Below, in pieces: positions 10,140 to 21,509 of a stretch of DNA of 40,194 nt. Positions within the stretch are counted from its first letter, which is position 1. Every line of letters starts with the position of its first letter. The notes under the pieces were generated by a model. That model was not told the DNA's origin and made no database searches. It saw only the letters and a program-made list of their open reading frames with translations. The translations under genes were made by a program, and so were the position numbers. This DNA is from Phoronis australis (lineage: Eukaryota; Phoronida; Phoronidae): NCBI GenBank assembly GCA_002633005.1, contig NMRA01000202.1, positions 64,001 through 104,194 of the forward strand, given 5' to 3'.

Positions 10140-13020
10140 GATGTGAGATTTTTTGAAAAAACTCTTTAACGAGGTCTCACCGTAGGTGAGCAAATTATCC
10201 CTACGCTTTAACTGTGGATTTTCTTAGCATTATTACTGCTAATCCATGCCACGAGGTCGAATCTAGGGTCCCCACCCCAGATCTTTAAAAAATTGCTCAT
10301 ATATCCTGGTGAGATATGTTCTAAATCTTTATTTCAAATCATCCGAGTCAGTGTTTTTTAAGTTGGAGCATCATCAATATTTTGGCCCAAAAGAGCCCAT
10401 TTTGGGTGCAAATATGTTCAGTTAGTTGAATAGTTTAAAAACAGTTCAAATGAAAAGTAGAGAAAAAATGTTTCAATATTTTTTCGTAAAAATTGACCCT
10501 CTCTATCAGAAGACAGTCTTTGAATTTTCAAAAGAGTTTCCAGTAACCTTACTTGGAGCGCCAAAATGCGCTAAATTATGCCTATTTTGCGTTTAGCCAT
10601 TTTTGAGGTATTTCAGGTGCCAGTTTGCGGGATGATAATAATTTCAGATAATATTTCCTAATCAGTTTTGTGTGTGACTAAGAAAACGGAAAATACGAGA
10701 ATTGGGCTTTTTGTTCATTTCCAAGCAATAGTCGACGGAAAGGACATACCACCTCCTATTTTAAAATCCTTGACTGTCGGTGAACGCCATCAAGAGGCTT
10801 CGTATTTTGCAAATATATTTCCATGTTTATGACAATTGCCGACGTCAATTTTTTGATGATTTTATTACTGCTGGTTCCTATGGTTGCGCTTTCTATAACT
10901 TGATTTCTTTGGTGAAATTTCATAAATGTGGTCAAATCGTTTCTATCCAGGAATCAGTGGCACATGTTTGGTTTCGAATGATTCTAACCTGTGCTGTCCA
11001 CCATTTCCTAATTTGGGACCACCCCCCTCCCCTCCCCTGCCATGAACTGATGCTGTGACCTTATAGCGTCTAACTTATTACATGATAGTCGTTACATAAA
11101 AATACAAAATCATTTCAATCTGAGTCTTGTCATTTCTACAGTATACCAATCGCTTGGTTGATTCCACCCCAACTGATTTTGTCAGGGGTTGTCACACTCC
11201 CGTCTTTACAAATATTGGACTCGTTGATTTCAAACATTAAAGGGAGTCGAGGATTACATCTGACAAGTTAAATCTGAATTTGACAAGCCTGATAATGAAA
11301 AATTACGAAGCTATAAGGATGAAGGATTTGAACAATCCTCACAGTCACTTAACTGTTTAAATGTGTCCTGTTCCTGTAAATCAATTAAGACTCTTTACAT
11401 TTTGAAGCTTTTATATGACCTGAACAAGAAAGTAACAAGTTACAAAACATGAATTAAAAACATAATTTATAAGTGAAATCAAAAATATGTGTCTTATTGT
11501 GGCACAAGACAAACTAACATTCAAACAACAAACGATTCCATTTAATTTTTTCAACACAATTGATTGAATGGTCAATTCACATTGAAAAAATAGAATACTC
11601 CATGTAGTTTTAGCACAAACACCAGAAAATTGTACAAAACTGCTTTTTGTACAGCATGGTGTCTAAAAATTAATATAGTTTAATCATGCCTGATGGCATC
11701 CAACCAGTTGAACATGCCTTTCAGCTCAGCAAAAGTAGCCATGTTGTCAGTGCTGCCGGGTATGCAACTGGCGTACAGGATTGCCGACCCAGTCAAATAT
11801 GTAAATCAAATTTTGACACAAAAATAATGATAACTTTTGAACGCAACATGCGAATTAGATCATTTTCTGATTTTGTTTTCATACAACGACAGAGTTCCTT
11901 TGATAGAGGATTTGATGTCTAAAACAAAAAAGTAATTTCCGATTCTCCCGCTTCATAAAGTCTCGAAATCTTAATTCAAAAGAATAGCTTATAACGAAAG
12001 CTTTTAAAAAGTGCTTAAAACCACCATTTACATCGTCTTGACTAGTCACGACATTGTCCGCGTCACGTCATTAGACTTTCCGTTTCAGTACTACCAGGCC
12101 CGTAGGAAGGCAAAGCTATGGGGGACCTAAAACTCATGGTGACCACACAGTTTTACAAGAACAATAAATAAGCAACTAAATCNTACCTCGAAATCCTGAA
12201 TCTGCCCCTGTTACAATCCCGGGGATGAAGCCATCAAGAATTGAGTGCTCCGTGAACCAACACGAAGATCAAGAATGGGCCTAGGACCAGTACACTGATC
12301 TTTAGCGAGGAGCTGCCTCAAGTAGCTATAGCTGAGACCGAACAGTGTGAAAATACGAAATTCCCTATGAACTAAAGCTAGTTGCTGGTCAGCTCAGCTG
12401 TGATTCACTTGAGACAGACAGCTCGTACCGGCCGTCTACGCTCGCTTTAAGGTCAAGATTCGTTTTATTGTGATCTAGTTTCGGGAAATTTTTTTTTTAT
12501 TATGGTCATCCTTTGAAGGAGTTTTATTTTTTGAAAAGGTGAGGTCTCGAAGTCCCTGCTATTTTTATAAAATTAACCATTTCATTGGAATTTGAGAGTC
12601 AGGTATTATATTTACATGGGAGGCACATGTACCCATCTCTATATATCTGAAAGTGAAATTATTCCTAAGGACAGCACAGTTACCAAATGCAGAAAAAAAA
12701 ACGTGAGCACTAAAATCCAAAGACAATAGTAGGCCTAATGTTTTTATTATTAATGCATAAATAATTCTTAGATGATGTAGCTAGTCAGTTTGAGAACAAT
12801 AGCACAGGGGTTTGAAAATAGCGTTGGACAGTATGAATACTTTGGGAAGACGGGGGAAAATATGCTAAATTATTTATTACTGTCATCACCGGCACAACAG
12901 ACCAATTAGAAATTTTCGTTCGCCAGATCTCTGAGGAAACTGTTATTACGTTTCGCATTATTACTAAAGTCGTATACTCAAGACTCCAGTTTACAAATCA
13001 AGCACGGCAACTCATCATTC
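10140..13020. other. no supported gene; degenerate repeat-like segments
   Basis: Short open frames only (for example 10780-11058 and 11686-11922, plus strand), without splice or domain support. A C-rich run at 11025-11038 could form a G-quadruplex on the minus strand. The segment around 12095-12240 (containing the ambiguous base) has a CCAGGCCCGTAGG-like start and a CCCGGGATTGTAACAGGGGC stretch on the minus strand. It resembles a decayed interspersed repeat. Confidence 0.5.
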
Positions 13021-13450
13021 AAGGTACCTAAACTACACGGTCAACGGACTCATAAACACGACTCACGGACCTGCAAACACCGTCCACTTACTCACAAACA
13101 CGGGAACGGGCTCACAAAACACGTTCCACGCACCCAAATACACGGGACACGAACTCATATTCACGAGGAAACACGGTTAACGGACCGCCAAACACGGGTC
13201 ACGGACGAAATGAAGATGTCAGCTGAACCACGGGAAGCCGATGAGTCCGTGACCCGTGTTTGGCGGTCCGTTAACCGTGTTTCCTCGTGAATAGGAGTCT
13301 GTGTCCCGTGTATTTGGGTGCGTGGATAGTGTTTTGTGAGTCCGTTCCCGTGTTTGTGAGTCAGTGGACGGTGTTTGCAGGTCCGTGAGTCGTGTTCATG
13401 CGTCCGTGCCCGTGTTTATGAGTCCATTTACCGTGTAGTTTAGGTACCTT
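13021..13450. repeat. 430-bp hairpin made of CACGGACTCACAAACACGG-type tandem units
   Basis: The left arm (13021-13206, 186 bp) and right arm (13245-13450, 206 bp) are reverse complements, with about nine mismatches by eye, around a 38-nt loop. Both outer ends read AAGGTACCTAAACTACACGG. Each arm is itself a chain of units of about 20-24 bp, alternating variants of CACGG and ACTCA.AAACACGG. The right arm has one extra 20-bp unit (CATGCGTCCGTGCCCGTGTT). The innermost 46 bp are perfectly paired. Confidence 0.95.
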
Positions 13451-13909
13451 GTCATTGTTCACGTTTTAACATACCAAGAATCATTCATGAAATTATAATA
13501 CACTCTTCAGTTCTAGATAAGATAAACACTCATGGCCACTGACTAGCTCAGTCCTTTCAAGATATTACAGGCTGGAACAAAAGTTTAGATACTTACGCAA
13601 TATGTAATTACTTAAGCTGCTTCTACTGCAACTATGTCCAACGTCAATAGCCATATACAAATTGTACTATTTCACAGAAACATTACTCATTTTCGCGCAC
13701 TTACAGACACACACGCAAAAACACACACTTACAAGCAAACGTGCACGCATGACCATCTTAAATATTTATCATGGACCCGCGGGCACAGCACAGTTCATTG
13801 TAGCCCTTGTTATTACAACCAATTGACCTATCGCCAGGATTTTGAGTGACGACTTAACTGACCATTTAGAACGCAGCATTATTGACACACCTTCGTTTCC
13901 AAGCCGTCA

Positions 13910-15070
13910 TTTTACCCGACAAGCAACACGTCGCCGGCACAGGCGCTTGGGTTTATCGCAATTGACGTCACTCATAATATATAAGAAAACATAAAGGTTG
14001 GACACTCGAAATCTGTTTGCTCAGAATTTTCTACTCAAATGTACATGGAACTCCACGAAACTAGCATCGAACAACTCTTAGAATACTTTCTATCATTCGA
14101 TCTCTTCAAATTGCCTTCAAGTGGTAATTTGGCGACAAAAATACCAAAAGAATGCCAAAATCACAAATTCAAGGACCTAATTCCGTGATGTCATGGCAGA
14201 CGGTCATCGCACATCCGGGTTTTGACAGACGCTCCCGAGCTAAATCCGAAAGTCTAATTTCGCGCGGCTTTCGCCGTCAATCCATCGACTACTTGATCAT
14301 GAGAAGCAGAGAGCACTTTATTGCCAAATAAATGTAATTACTCACATATTTGTGTCAAATATAAATTATCCTGATACTGTATTGATATGCGAAGTTTTTT
14401 GTGTATTGTGATTTCTTATGAAGGTTTTACTTTTGGCCAAAACCATTGAGTTAACTCGTCGGCCACAAGCATTGTAATACTTGCACGGACTGCGTTTCCT
14501 GGCCGAGTGTGTGTTGTGCTTCAATCAAAAAAGTGCGTGATGTCAAGATGAGAAACAAGATACGCCAGTTTATGTAATAAAATTCTAAGTTAAGGGCTAA
14601 AATGAGCCGTCAGTGGAATAAAGTTACAAATAATAATTAAAATACTAACTTTAACATTCTCAATTAGTTGAGTTTTGGATTAGAATTAATGAATTTGAAA
14701 TATAGGTTGCTTGCTCAAACTCGAAGTTTCACCTACGACAGGCGTACAAGTTGAAGCACAACTGAAATCCGCCATGTTTACTATTTCAGGTCCTTGAATC
14801 CAGAGTTTTGATATTGTTTCTGAAATTCCATCGCCAATTCACCACTCACGAAGACAGTTAATGGGATCTAGGAAAGATAAGGCTTCGAAGGTTTATGCAA
14901 CACCAGACTGAGGGAGGTGCACGCAGATTTTAGTTGGATTTTGGACGGTTGAAGTTGGGAGCCTCGGCTTGGCAAAGTTTAAGTGTCCAACCTTTATGTT
15001 TTCTTATATATATATTATTAAGTGACGTCATTTGCGATAAACCCAAGCGCCGGTGGTCGCCGGGTAAAAC
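13910..15070. mobile_element. fold-back element of about 1.16 kb with long inverted arms
   Basis: The left terminus (about 13910-14011) and right terminus (about 14979-15070) are inverted copies. Both contain CGCTTGGGTTTATCGCAA, TGACGTCA, a TATATAAG box and AAAACATAAAGGTTGGACAC. A second, more diverged inverted match lies further in (GTGGTAATTTGGCGA and TTCAAGGACCT near 14120-14180, against the inverse near 14790-14850). The arms may therefore be several hundred bases long. No transposase frame is present. It lies about 1 kb upstream of the large coding gene. Confidence 0.8.
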
Positions 15071-15960
15071 TTATTGTTTGTTAGTCGACATTACGCAAGG
15101 GGGCGGAGCTTGCGATAGGTCAGTGACGCCAATAGCAGCGCATAAATAGCAATAATTAACGAACACGGTTAAATGTTCGAGCCTATTAATCAATGAAGTG
15201 ATTTCAAAGTGCAGTTAAACAAAAAAAATAACAATCGGACGGTAGGACCACGCATTCAAAAATGGTCCAACACAATATTACCTGTTCAAAATATTGGTTT
15301 TTAAAGTGGCATAGAAAATGAAAAAAACTAATTTATATTATTCAAAGTGAAACAGGAGACGAACTGTTCACCAGTACTACAATGATCTACAATTATAGTT
15401 CAACTCCGCGAAAATGATTATCGGTATAAAGTTTGTCATGTGACCAATACGCGTTTTTAAGTTTGTATACCCTAGCTAGATAGTTTTAACTGAAAACGGT
15501 CGCATGAATACAGCTTATGATCTATGGTGATGTGTATAAGAATGCCCAAGAATTACTATTTTATGCTAATAAATATGGAAAATCTGAGCATGCACGTGTC
15601 TAAATATCATATCTGCTATCAGTTTTAAGAATGATGACTCGTAAGCGCACGAGAAAGCATTTTGGATATCAACTGATAGTTTTTCTCGCATGGAGGTCGC
15701 GACCCGCCATCGGTACACAACGTAGGACTAGAGCTTCGACAGCAATGTATGTGTCTGTGTTTGTAACTTATAGATTTGTTCTTCACTCACGAAGCAGAAA
15801 TAGCTTTCCTTTGGGTACAATGCGTACTGTAGTGTCATGAAACACTGATTGAGAAAACTTCAATATGACTATAAGGACAGAATTGTTGCCTTTGCTATTT
15901 CCTCGCGTATTTCATTACTTTAATGTTGACCGTGTTAATTCGTTTATTTTTCGCAAACAG
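15071..15960 (+). promoter_or_regulatory. upstream region of the large gene; no clear promoter elements
   Basis: No TATA box at a convincing distance and no coding exon were seen. A pyrimidine-rich stretch ending TTTATTTTTCGCAAACAG at 15960 is a good splice acceptor. The first coding exon may therefore begin at 15961, with a 5' untranslated exon further upstream. Confidence 0.35.
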
Positions 15961-16023
15961 ATGCACCAAGAAAAACAGACAAAGGCACAAGCATTTTTAA
16001 TACGCAAATGTTCGAAGCTCTAG
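15961..16023 (+). promoter_or_regulatory. upstream ORF of 20 codons abutting the main start (TAGATG)
   Basis: An ATG at 15961, immediately after the candidate acceptor AG, opens a frame beginning MHQEKQTKAQAFL. It ends in TAG at 16021-16023, directly followed by the main ATG at 16024. Because it is in the same frame as the main ORF, the TAG also fixes 16024 as the first available start. The stop-start contact would allow reinitiation or regulated readthrough. Neither ATG has a strong Kozak context. Confidence 0.4.
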
Positions 16024-19000
16024 ATGAGCGGAGACAGAAAGTATCGAGGTAAAGGACCCAAGAAAGTCTTTACAAAGGCCGTAGCGGGGTTGACCGCATG
16101 TACAAAGGCGGGAGGCTCCAACCTGAGTCTTGACATACGAGCTGCAGAAAAAAGCAGCGAAGACAAGCACAAAGTCGAATTTATTTCCCGTGGAACATCG
16201 TCTCACTTCATTGCTCAAAAACACCAACAAAGGGAAAAAGAACGCGACGTCTATGTCGAGGACAGGGTTGATTCTGAACAGTTGGGCGCGTCTCCCGAGC
16301 GCAAAGGTAAACACAAAGACAAGATTAGGCGAAATAAGAACAGAGAATTTGATGCTCTCCCAGCATCGCAACCCGACGTGAGGCAAAATAATGTACGTTG
16401 TGGATATGAAAATGTACCGCGACATCTTCATCGACCTGACGAGTTTGCAAGGAATAAAAAAGATGTATTGCCCGAGAATACGTGCTCCGAAAATCTCGGA
16501 AGAAATCAAAGAATTACCAAGATTGAAAGAAACCACCAAAAAAGTTCCCATGCACCCAATGATTCGGAAAAAATTCGAGATATCTGTCGCGAGGCTTTTG
16601 CAGAATACCTCAGCACGCTTGGTCAAAGGCGGAGTGACTTCAAATTGCCTACCAATTCAAGTAATTGTGTGACTTCAAAAGCTGACGAGACGCAACAAAA
16701 ACCATCGGTCGAAGAAAAATCGAAGCACTTGTTGAATAAATTACAACACGACTTTAAACAAGTAAAGACACAAGCAGAGGCCCCTAAGGGACTCATGCGA
16801 AGAGATAGTAGAGATAATCTAGAGAAAATGTTGTCAAACATACAATCCCAGTTGTGTGACCTAAGCAAACAACTGTCTGACGCAGATCGTGAAAGTCACA
16901 ATTTTGACGCGCCTTCACATAACAAACAGGAAGGCGAATCCGATAATACACAAATGAAGAGCAGACACTTAAGGTCTTTACCAAACATCAGCAGCCCGCC
17001 AACAAATCCTGATGAGCGCACTTCGTGTTACGCCAAATCCATGATACAAGCCGATCGAGGAAAAATGAACGATCCGAGTCTTTCGACCGAGCAAGTACGA
17101 CGAGACAGTGTACACAAACAATTTTCGGAACTAAACGAGTCATATTCATCGACAAGGGAAAAGCCTAATCGGGAGTTCCTTGATCATTTAGACAACAAAA
17201 CATCTCAATCACGGCAGCTCGTACAGGGTGTATCATACATACCTTCACCAGATAGTTCGCCTCTAAAGAAGAGACAAAACGCATATGTGGACGATCGTAC
17301 CCAAGACGTTACGGAAACTTGGTCAAATTCGCCATCAGTGATGAACCAAGAACAATTCTCTGATGAAGACCAATGTCCTATTAAAATTTTCCCGTCCAAT
17401 AGTAAAAGAGTTCCTCGGTTATCGATGGACCGCCTTGCGCAGTTCTCGAAAGAGGACATCAGAAATGAACTAAGAAGGAACGCAAAAAAATCTTCCATTT
17501 CTAATTCACACGAAAAGTACCAACTGGATAATAAAATAATACAGAATGAAACACTCGAGCAAGCGCAACACGAAAGAATTAACCTACCAAAAACTGCGTG
17601 TTTAGCAAATGAAGGCTTTATTAGCAGGAACTCGTCTCATCAGTCTGTAAACGAACGAGAGGCAAATGTTGCACTTGTTTCAAAACTGTCGAGAGAGTTA
17701 CTGGCGAAGTTCTCAAAGGAAGATATTCAGGAAAATTATAAACAAACGCTCAAATCACGTTCGCTTCAGGACAATTGCGAACCAGGCAAAAGCACTTCTG
17801 GAAACTATGGAGTTCTCACTGAGAGCAACAGTTTTGACAGCCAATCAGACACAGACACGCCACGGAGTAGAAAGTTGACCGTGGACAGGATCAAGATGTT
17901 CACAAAAGTTGACGAAAATCACGATGGGTCATGGGAGTCAAAATTGGCTTTTCATAAAAGTATGGAGAGAAAGCGCCGCGATGATGATCTGAAACACCCG
18001 CATGAAGTAAACGTCGATGAAACATACAGTACAACAAATACTGCAAGTCAGAATATCTCGCCACCAGATGACAATTTAGTGCGGAGTCGATTACAGATGT
18101 TTGTAGAACGAGAGAGAGGGATTGAGAGCCGAGATGATCCTTTGGTTAAAGTAACTAAGCAGTCGAGGGAAGGGTCTGTTACAGAACATCGACGCGAGGA
18201 CAGGACGTTCTCAAGTGAAAACACTTGTAATACTTACAGCAGTTCACGGATTAATGTATTTAGTGAAAACAAGCCAAGTGCACAGCCTGCAAATCTGAAC
18301 CAAAAATTACCACTAGTCTATTTTGATACCACGATGCGACAAAATATGCAATCGGAAAACAGTTGGGACTGCGCTGACAAGTATTCAGCCAGTGCTAAAC
18401 ATTCTTTGTCATTTGAGAACGATTTTGATGAGGCGGTTCACAGAAAAATTCTCAAGAAGATATATAAAAATCATTTAGAGCAGCGGAAAAAGGGCGACGT
18501 TTCGATTGGAACTGACGATGCCTTTCACGGCGTCCTGACAGAAGTGCCGAACTTCTCCGGAAACCTGCCCAACAAGGTTCCTATTCTAGAGAATCAGCTT
18601 ATTCAATCACCTTTCTATCAGCTACGTTTACATCCAGAGAACTGTCCAACAATAGATGAAGTTGAAGACGACGATGATGAATCGTCGCAGTCAATGAGTG
18701 ACATTGCAAAGACAAAACAATGGCTTAGCCAACGACAGTCTATGCCGTTCGCCAAAGTTGAGGAGAGTCTTATTCAAGAGCTTTGTGGCATGTTACGTTC
18801 AGTAAGTCCAACAGGCGAAGTTTGTGTGACAAGTGAAACGTACAATGCTCATTCTGACACCTCGTCCAACGTCCTGTTTAAGAAATTACACGCCAGCCAA
18901 CCCCAGTCAAGGAGAGGTGGGCGTTCAGAGGAAACCGTAAAAGAGACATACTCTCAAAACACAATACATTTACCTAAGCATTCCGACTCGCAGAAATCGG

Positions 19001-20226
19001 TTCAAAATGTGTTGAAGTTTGCTCCACCAGCACTAAGCACACACACGTCCATGGAAAGTATTATGTCTTTAAAAAGTCAGTCGCAGCGTCAACCGTCTGA
19101 TCATCAGCAATGTCGTCAACAGGAATCACATCCCATGGCGTCAAAGGACGACAGTTCTTCTATTTGTGCAATATCAAATTCATCTTGTCTAACGAAACTG
19201 TCTCCCAAGACACCTGCAGGACAGGCCCGTCAAAGTAATGTTCAGGAACAACCAGGGACTGGAGTTGACGCTTCCCCTACCTTGCCGTTGTCAGAACGAG
19301 TGAAGAGGCTGCGGAAGACGCCCGTCACCGAACGCACAAATTCACCGCCAATTCGAAACAGTCGAGACCGTTTAATGAAAGAAATTCAGAACGTGCACAC
19401 GTTTTTCTACCGAAAGGATGTCACTAAAAAGTCACCACCTCAAGGTAGCGAGAAACAACAACCAGTATTCAAACAGGAATGGGTAGGAAAAAAGAAATTA
19501 TGGATGATGGTCGACTGCGAAGAAAGGAGGGTGACTGAAAATGTGAACAAGGACTCTACAAGTTTTGAACCTGAACAATGTACCGCCAAGGAAGGTCAAC
19601 CGGTTTCTCCTGTTAAGAAAATTGGGAGAATGATATCGAATGATGCATTTAAAAATCCTTCGTCGAGCAACGCACAACTACAAGGCAAAAATGGGCCTGG
19701 AGCAGCCATCTTCTCCCCAATCGAAAAGGAAACGCCTTCTCCAGAAACTTCGCTTTTAGCTACCCCAACTCCTCTTCATTCAAGAATGGCGTTAGAAACA
19801 ACTGCTAAAGGTCAGCCACAAAATACCAACCATGTCCAGAAAGAAGACCAAAAACCGATATCCAGATGTCACTCACCATGTAAGCAAACGATAAATAGGT
19901 CTTGTGCCGACAATTTTCATCAGGCTGGGGTTGCTCAAGCTAATTCCATTAGCGTTGATATTGACGAGCTAACTTTCACGTACGAGCTAGTTATCCCTAT
20001 ACTGGACCGCTTGACTGAGGAGATTTTCGCCAATATAATTAGCCGTAGTGTGCGCACAAAAAACGAGCTGAATAACGTTGTGCACATGCTAGAACGCGTG
20101 GGAGAACAGGTACTCGACGGCATAAAGATGGATGTTATTCGACGGGCCAAGCACGACAACGTGGAAGACGTTACTACATTCCTGAGCAAAGAAGCCGCAT
20201 TACTCATTCAAAATGCTTTAATTCAG
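16024..20226 (+). CDS. large disordered protein of unknown function, coding exon 1 (residues 1-1401)
   Basis: An uninterrupted 1401-codon exon ends at CAG|GTAAGT. An in-frame TAG just before the ATG fixes the start. The protein is hydrophilic and rich in Ser, Asn, Gln, Lys, Arg and Asp, with few aromatics, so most is predicted disordered. A Leu-rich heptad-like stretch (LEKMLSNIQSQLCDLSKQL) lies near residues 263-281. A short motif recurs four times: RLSMDRLAQFSKEDI (about 464), KLSRELLAKFSKEDI (about 553), KLTVDRIKMFTKVDE (about 616) and VRSRLQMFVERER (about 686). An acidic run (EVEDDDDESS) lies near residue 879. From about 1310 the sequence becomes more ordered and helical (ELTFTYELVIPILDRLTEEI) and continues into the next exon. 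There are no signal peptide, membrane or zinc-binding motifs. A cytoskeletal, centrosomal or ciliary scaffold would fit the composition, but no family is recognised. Retaining the intron would end the protein two codons later. Confidence 0.88.
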
Positions 20227-20605
20227 GTAAGTTAAAAGACGGGCAAGACACTTAGGTAGAGTTTAATAACGCAAAGGCTTACGATAGGACCTCGCTGAAA
20301 AGCAAGACTTCGCCAGATTTCAAAATGAGAACACGCGATTCTGGCTGGATTTTTCTAGCCGTGAGACAGCTGCTGAACTCGACCCAAATTGTTTTTAAGC
20401 CGAAAGTCGTCATAGAGAACAAATCAGATGTATTAACCGAGTGACCCGTCCATGTACACCCTTCATTATCGAATGTTTTGGCTTGTTTGAAACTTACAAA
20501 TGAAATTAATTTTGGATTTTGTTAGTGTAGCCTGCTGAAACGTTTATCGCCGGTCCCATTCGAGTGTTGAACATTTGAAGCCGTCTAAGAATGTTCTATT
20601 TTTAG
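20227..20605 (+). other. intron of the large gene, holding a degraded MITE
   Basis: The donor GTAAGT at 20227 and the acceptor CTATTTTTAG ending at 20605 give a 379-bp phase-0 intron. Splicing extends the helical module without a break (NALIQ|NCLETNHW). Confidence 0.8.
20281..20362. mobile_element. degraded MITE copy 2 (same family as 9723 and 21397)
   Basis: It starts ACGATAGGACCTCGCTGAAA and keeps AGCAAGACTTCG, then AAAATGAGAACACGCGATT. It loses the central GAGATTACGTGAGATATTGC and ends in a decayed right terminus (TTTTTCTAGCCGTGAG). The insertion sits inside the intron of the large gene. Confidence 0.65.
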
Positions 20606-21067
20606 AATTGTCTGGAGACAAATCACTGGATTGGTGCGTTCATTCTCGACTACATGGATGGTTACGGATTCCTCGCGCTTGAGGAGCCGCTCGCGGGCCG
20701 CGTTGAAGGCCCCAGCAAAAATTCGAACGTGTCATCGAGTTTGACAGTACCGCGTGGGAATAAGCCTTCTACGTGCCACTCCGAGCACGTGACAGCTCCT
20801 TTTCCACGTCTTCGAAACGTCGAGAGAATCAGCAGTTGGCCTACACGCCTCGTTGAAAACCAGAAGCAAGGAAATGATTCAAAGGTACAGCCAGGCTCTA
20901 TTAACATGTGCTCGAACGGAACTTACGTTGACGACCAATGCATGGCTGACGACGCAGGAGTTGTTTGCGGTAGGAAAGTGGGGCCATACCGAAACAAAAA
21001 GCACGAACAAAGGGCAAATAGGACTTCGATTCCTGGTGAACCACTAAGTAATATTTACGCTCGATAG
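20606..21067 (+). CDS. large disordered protein, coding exon 2 (residues 1402-1554)
   Basis: It opens at TTTTTAG|AATTGTCTGG in phase 0 and ends at TAG (21065-21067), giving a protein of 1554 residues. The first 25 codons (NCLETNHWIGAFILDYMDGY) are hydrophobic and aromatic. They complete the ordered C-terminal module begun at about residue 1310 in exon 1. The remaining ~125 residues are again polar and low in order. The agreement of splice sites, phase and composition across the intron makes the join likely. The first candidate poly(A) signal noticed downstream is AATAAA at 21975-21980; a closer variant signal cannot be excluded. Confidence 0.8.
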   Translation, partial: NCLETNHWIGAFILDYMDGYGFLALEEPLAGRVEGPSKNSNVSSSLTVPRGNKPSTCHSEHVTAPFPRLRNVERISSWPTRLVENQKQGNDSKVQPGSINMCSNGTYVDDQCMADDAGVVCGRKVGPYRNKKHEQRANRTSIPGEPLSNIYAR

Positions 21068-21396
21068 CAAAGAACTTGCGAATTGTAGATTTTGCAACAT
21101 TCTGTCTCACTGCGCATGGGAATATTGTTGGAACTAAGAAACAATATGAAAACATTTGTATATAACTTCTCTTGTTTTGAGTTTAACCACAATTCAACAG
21201 GCCTAATACATTGACGAAAGTTGAAACGGACGGATGGGAAAAACATTTTTGAACAAAACTTTTGAGTCTCGATGAGTACTTGAGGAAAATGTTTTTTCCA
21301 GTTGAAGCAGATATAAACTCGTGTTCCATCGAGAAATTAACTTTTTATTCAGAAAACTGGTACTGCTTAAACTGGGTAAACCTCTTTTAGCTGTTG

Positions 21397-21508
21397 AACG
21401 CTAGGACCTCGCTAAGAAGCATGACTTTGCGAGATTACGTGAGATATTGCCGTGTAATTTAAATGAGAACACGTGATTTTGGCTAGATTTTAGCGAGGTC
21501 CTAGCGTT
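21397..21508. mobile_element. MITE copy 3, 112 bp, intact termini
   Basis: AACGCTAGGACCTCGCTAAG at the left and TTTTAGCGAGGTCCTAGCGTT at the right (TTTTAGCGAGGTCCTAGCGT plus T) form near-perfect terminal inverted repeats. The interior shares GAGATTACGTGAGATATTGC and GAGAACACGTGATTTTGGC-type sequence with the other copies. It lies 330 bp past the stop codon of the large gene, possibly within its 3' untranslated region. Confidence 0.9.
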
Positions 21509-21509
21509 G

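Noticed and set aside
12180-12240. Minus-strand stretch reading like a dehydrogenase motif (IVTGADSGF) before a possible donor
   Set aside because: Very short, beside an ambiguous base and inside a segment that looks like a decayed interspersed repeat. No flanking exon supports a short-chain dehydrogenase gene.
15997-16626. 209-codon minus-strand open frame
   Set aside because: It is an antisense shadow of the first exon of the large gene, and its hydrophobic composition is the expected by-product of that coding strand.
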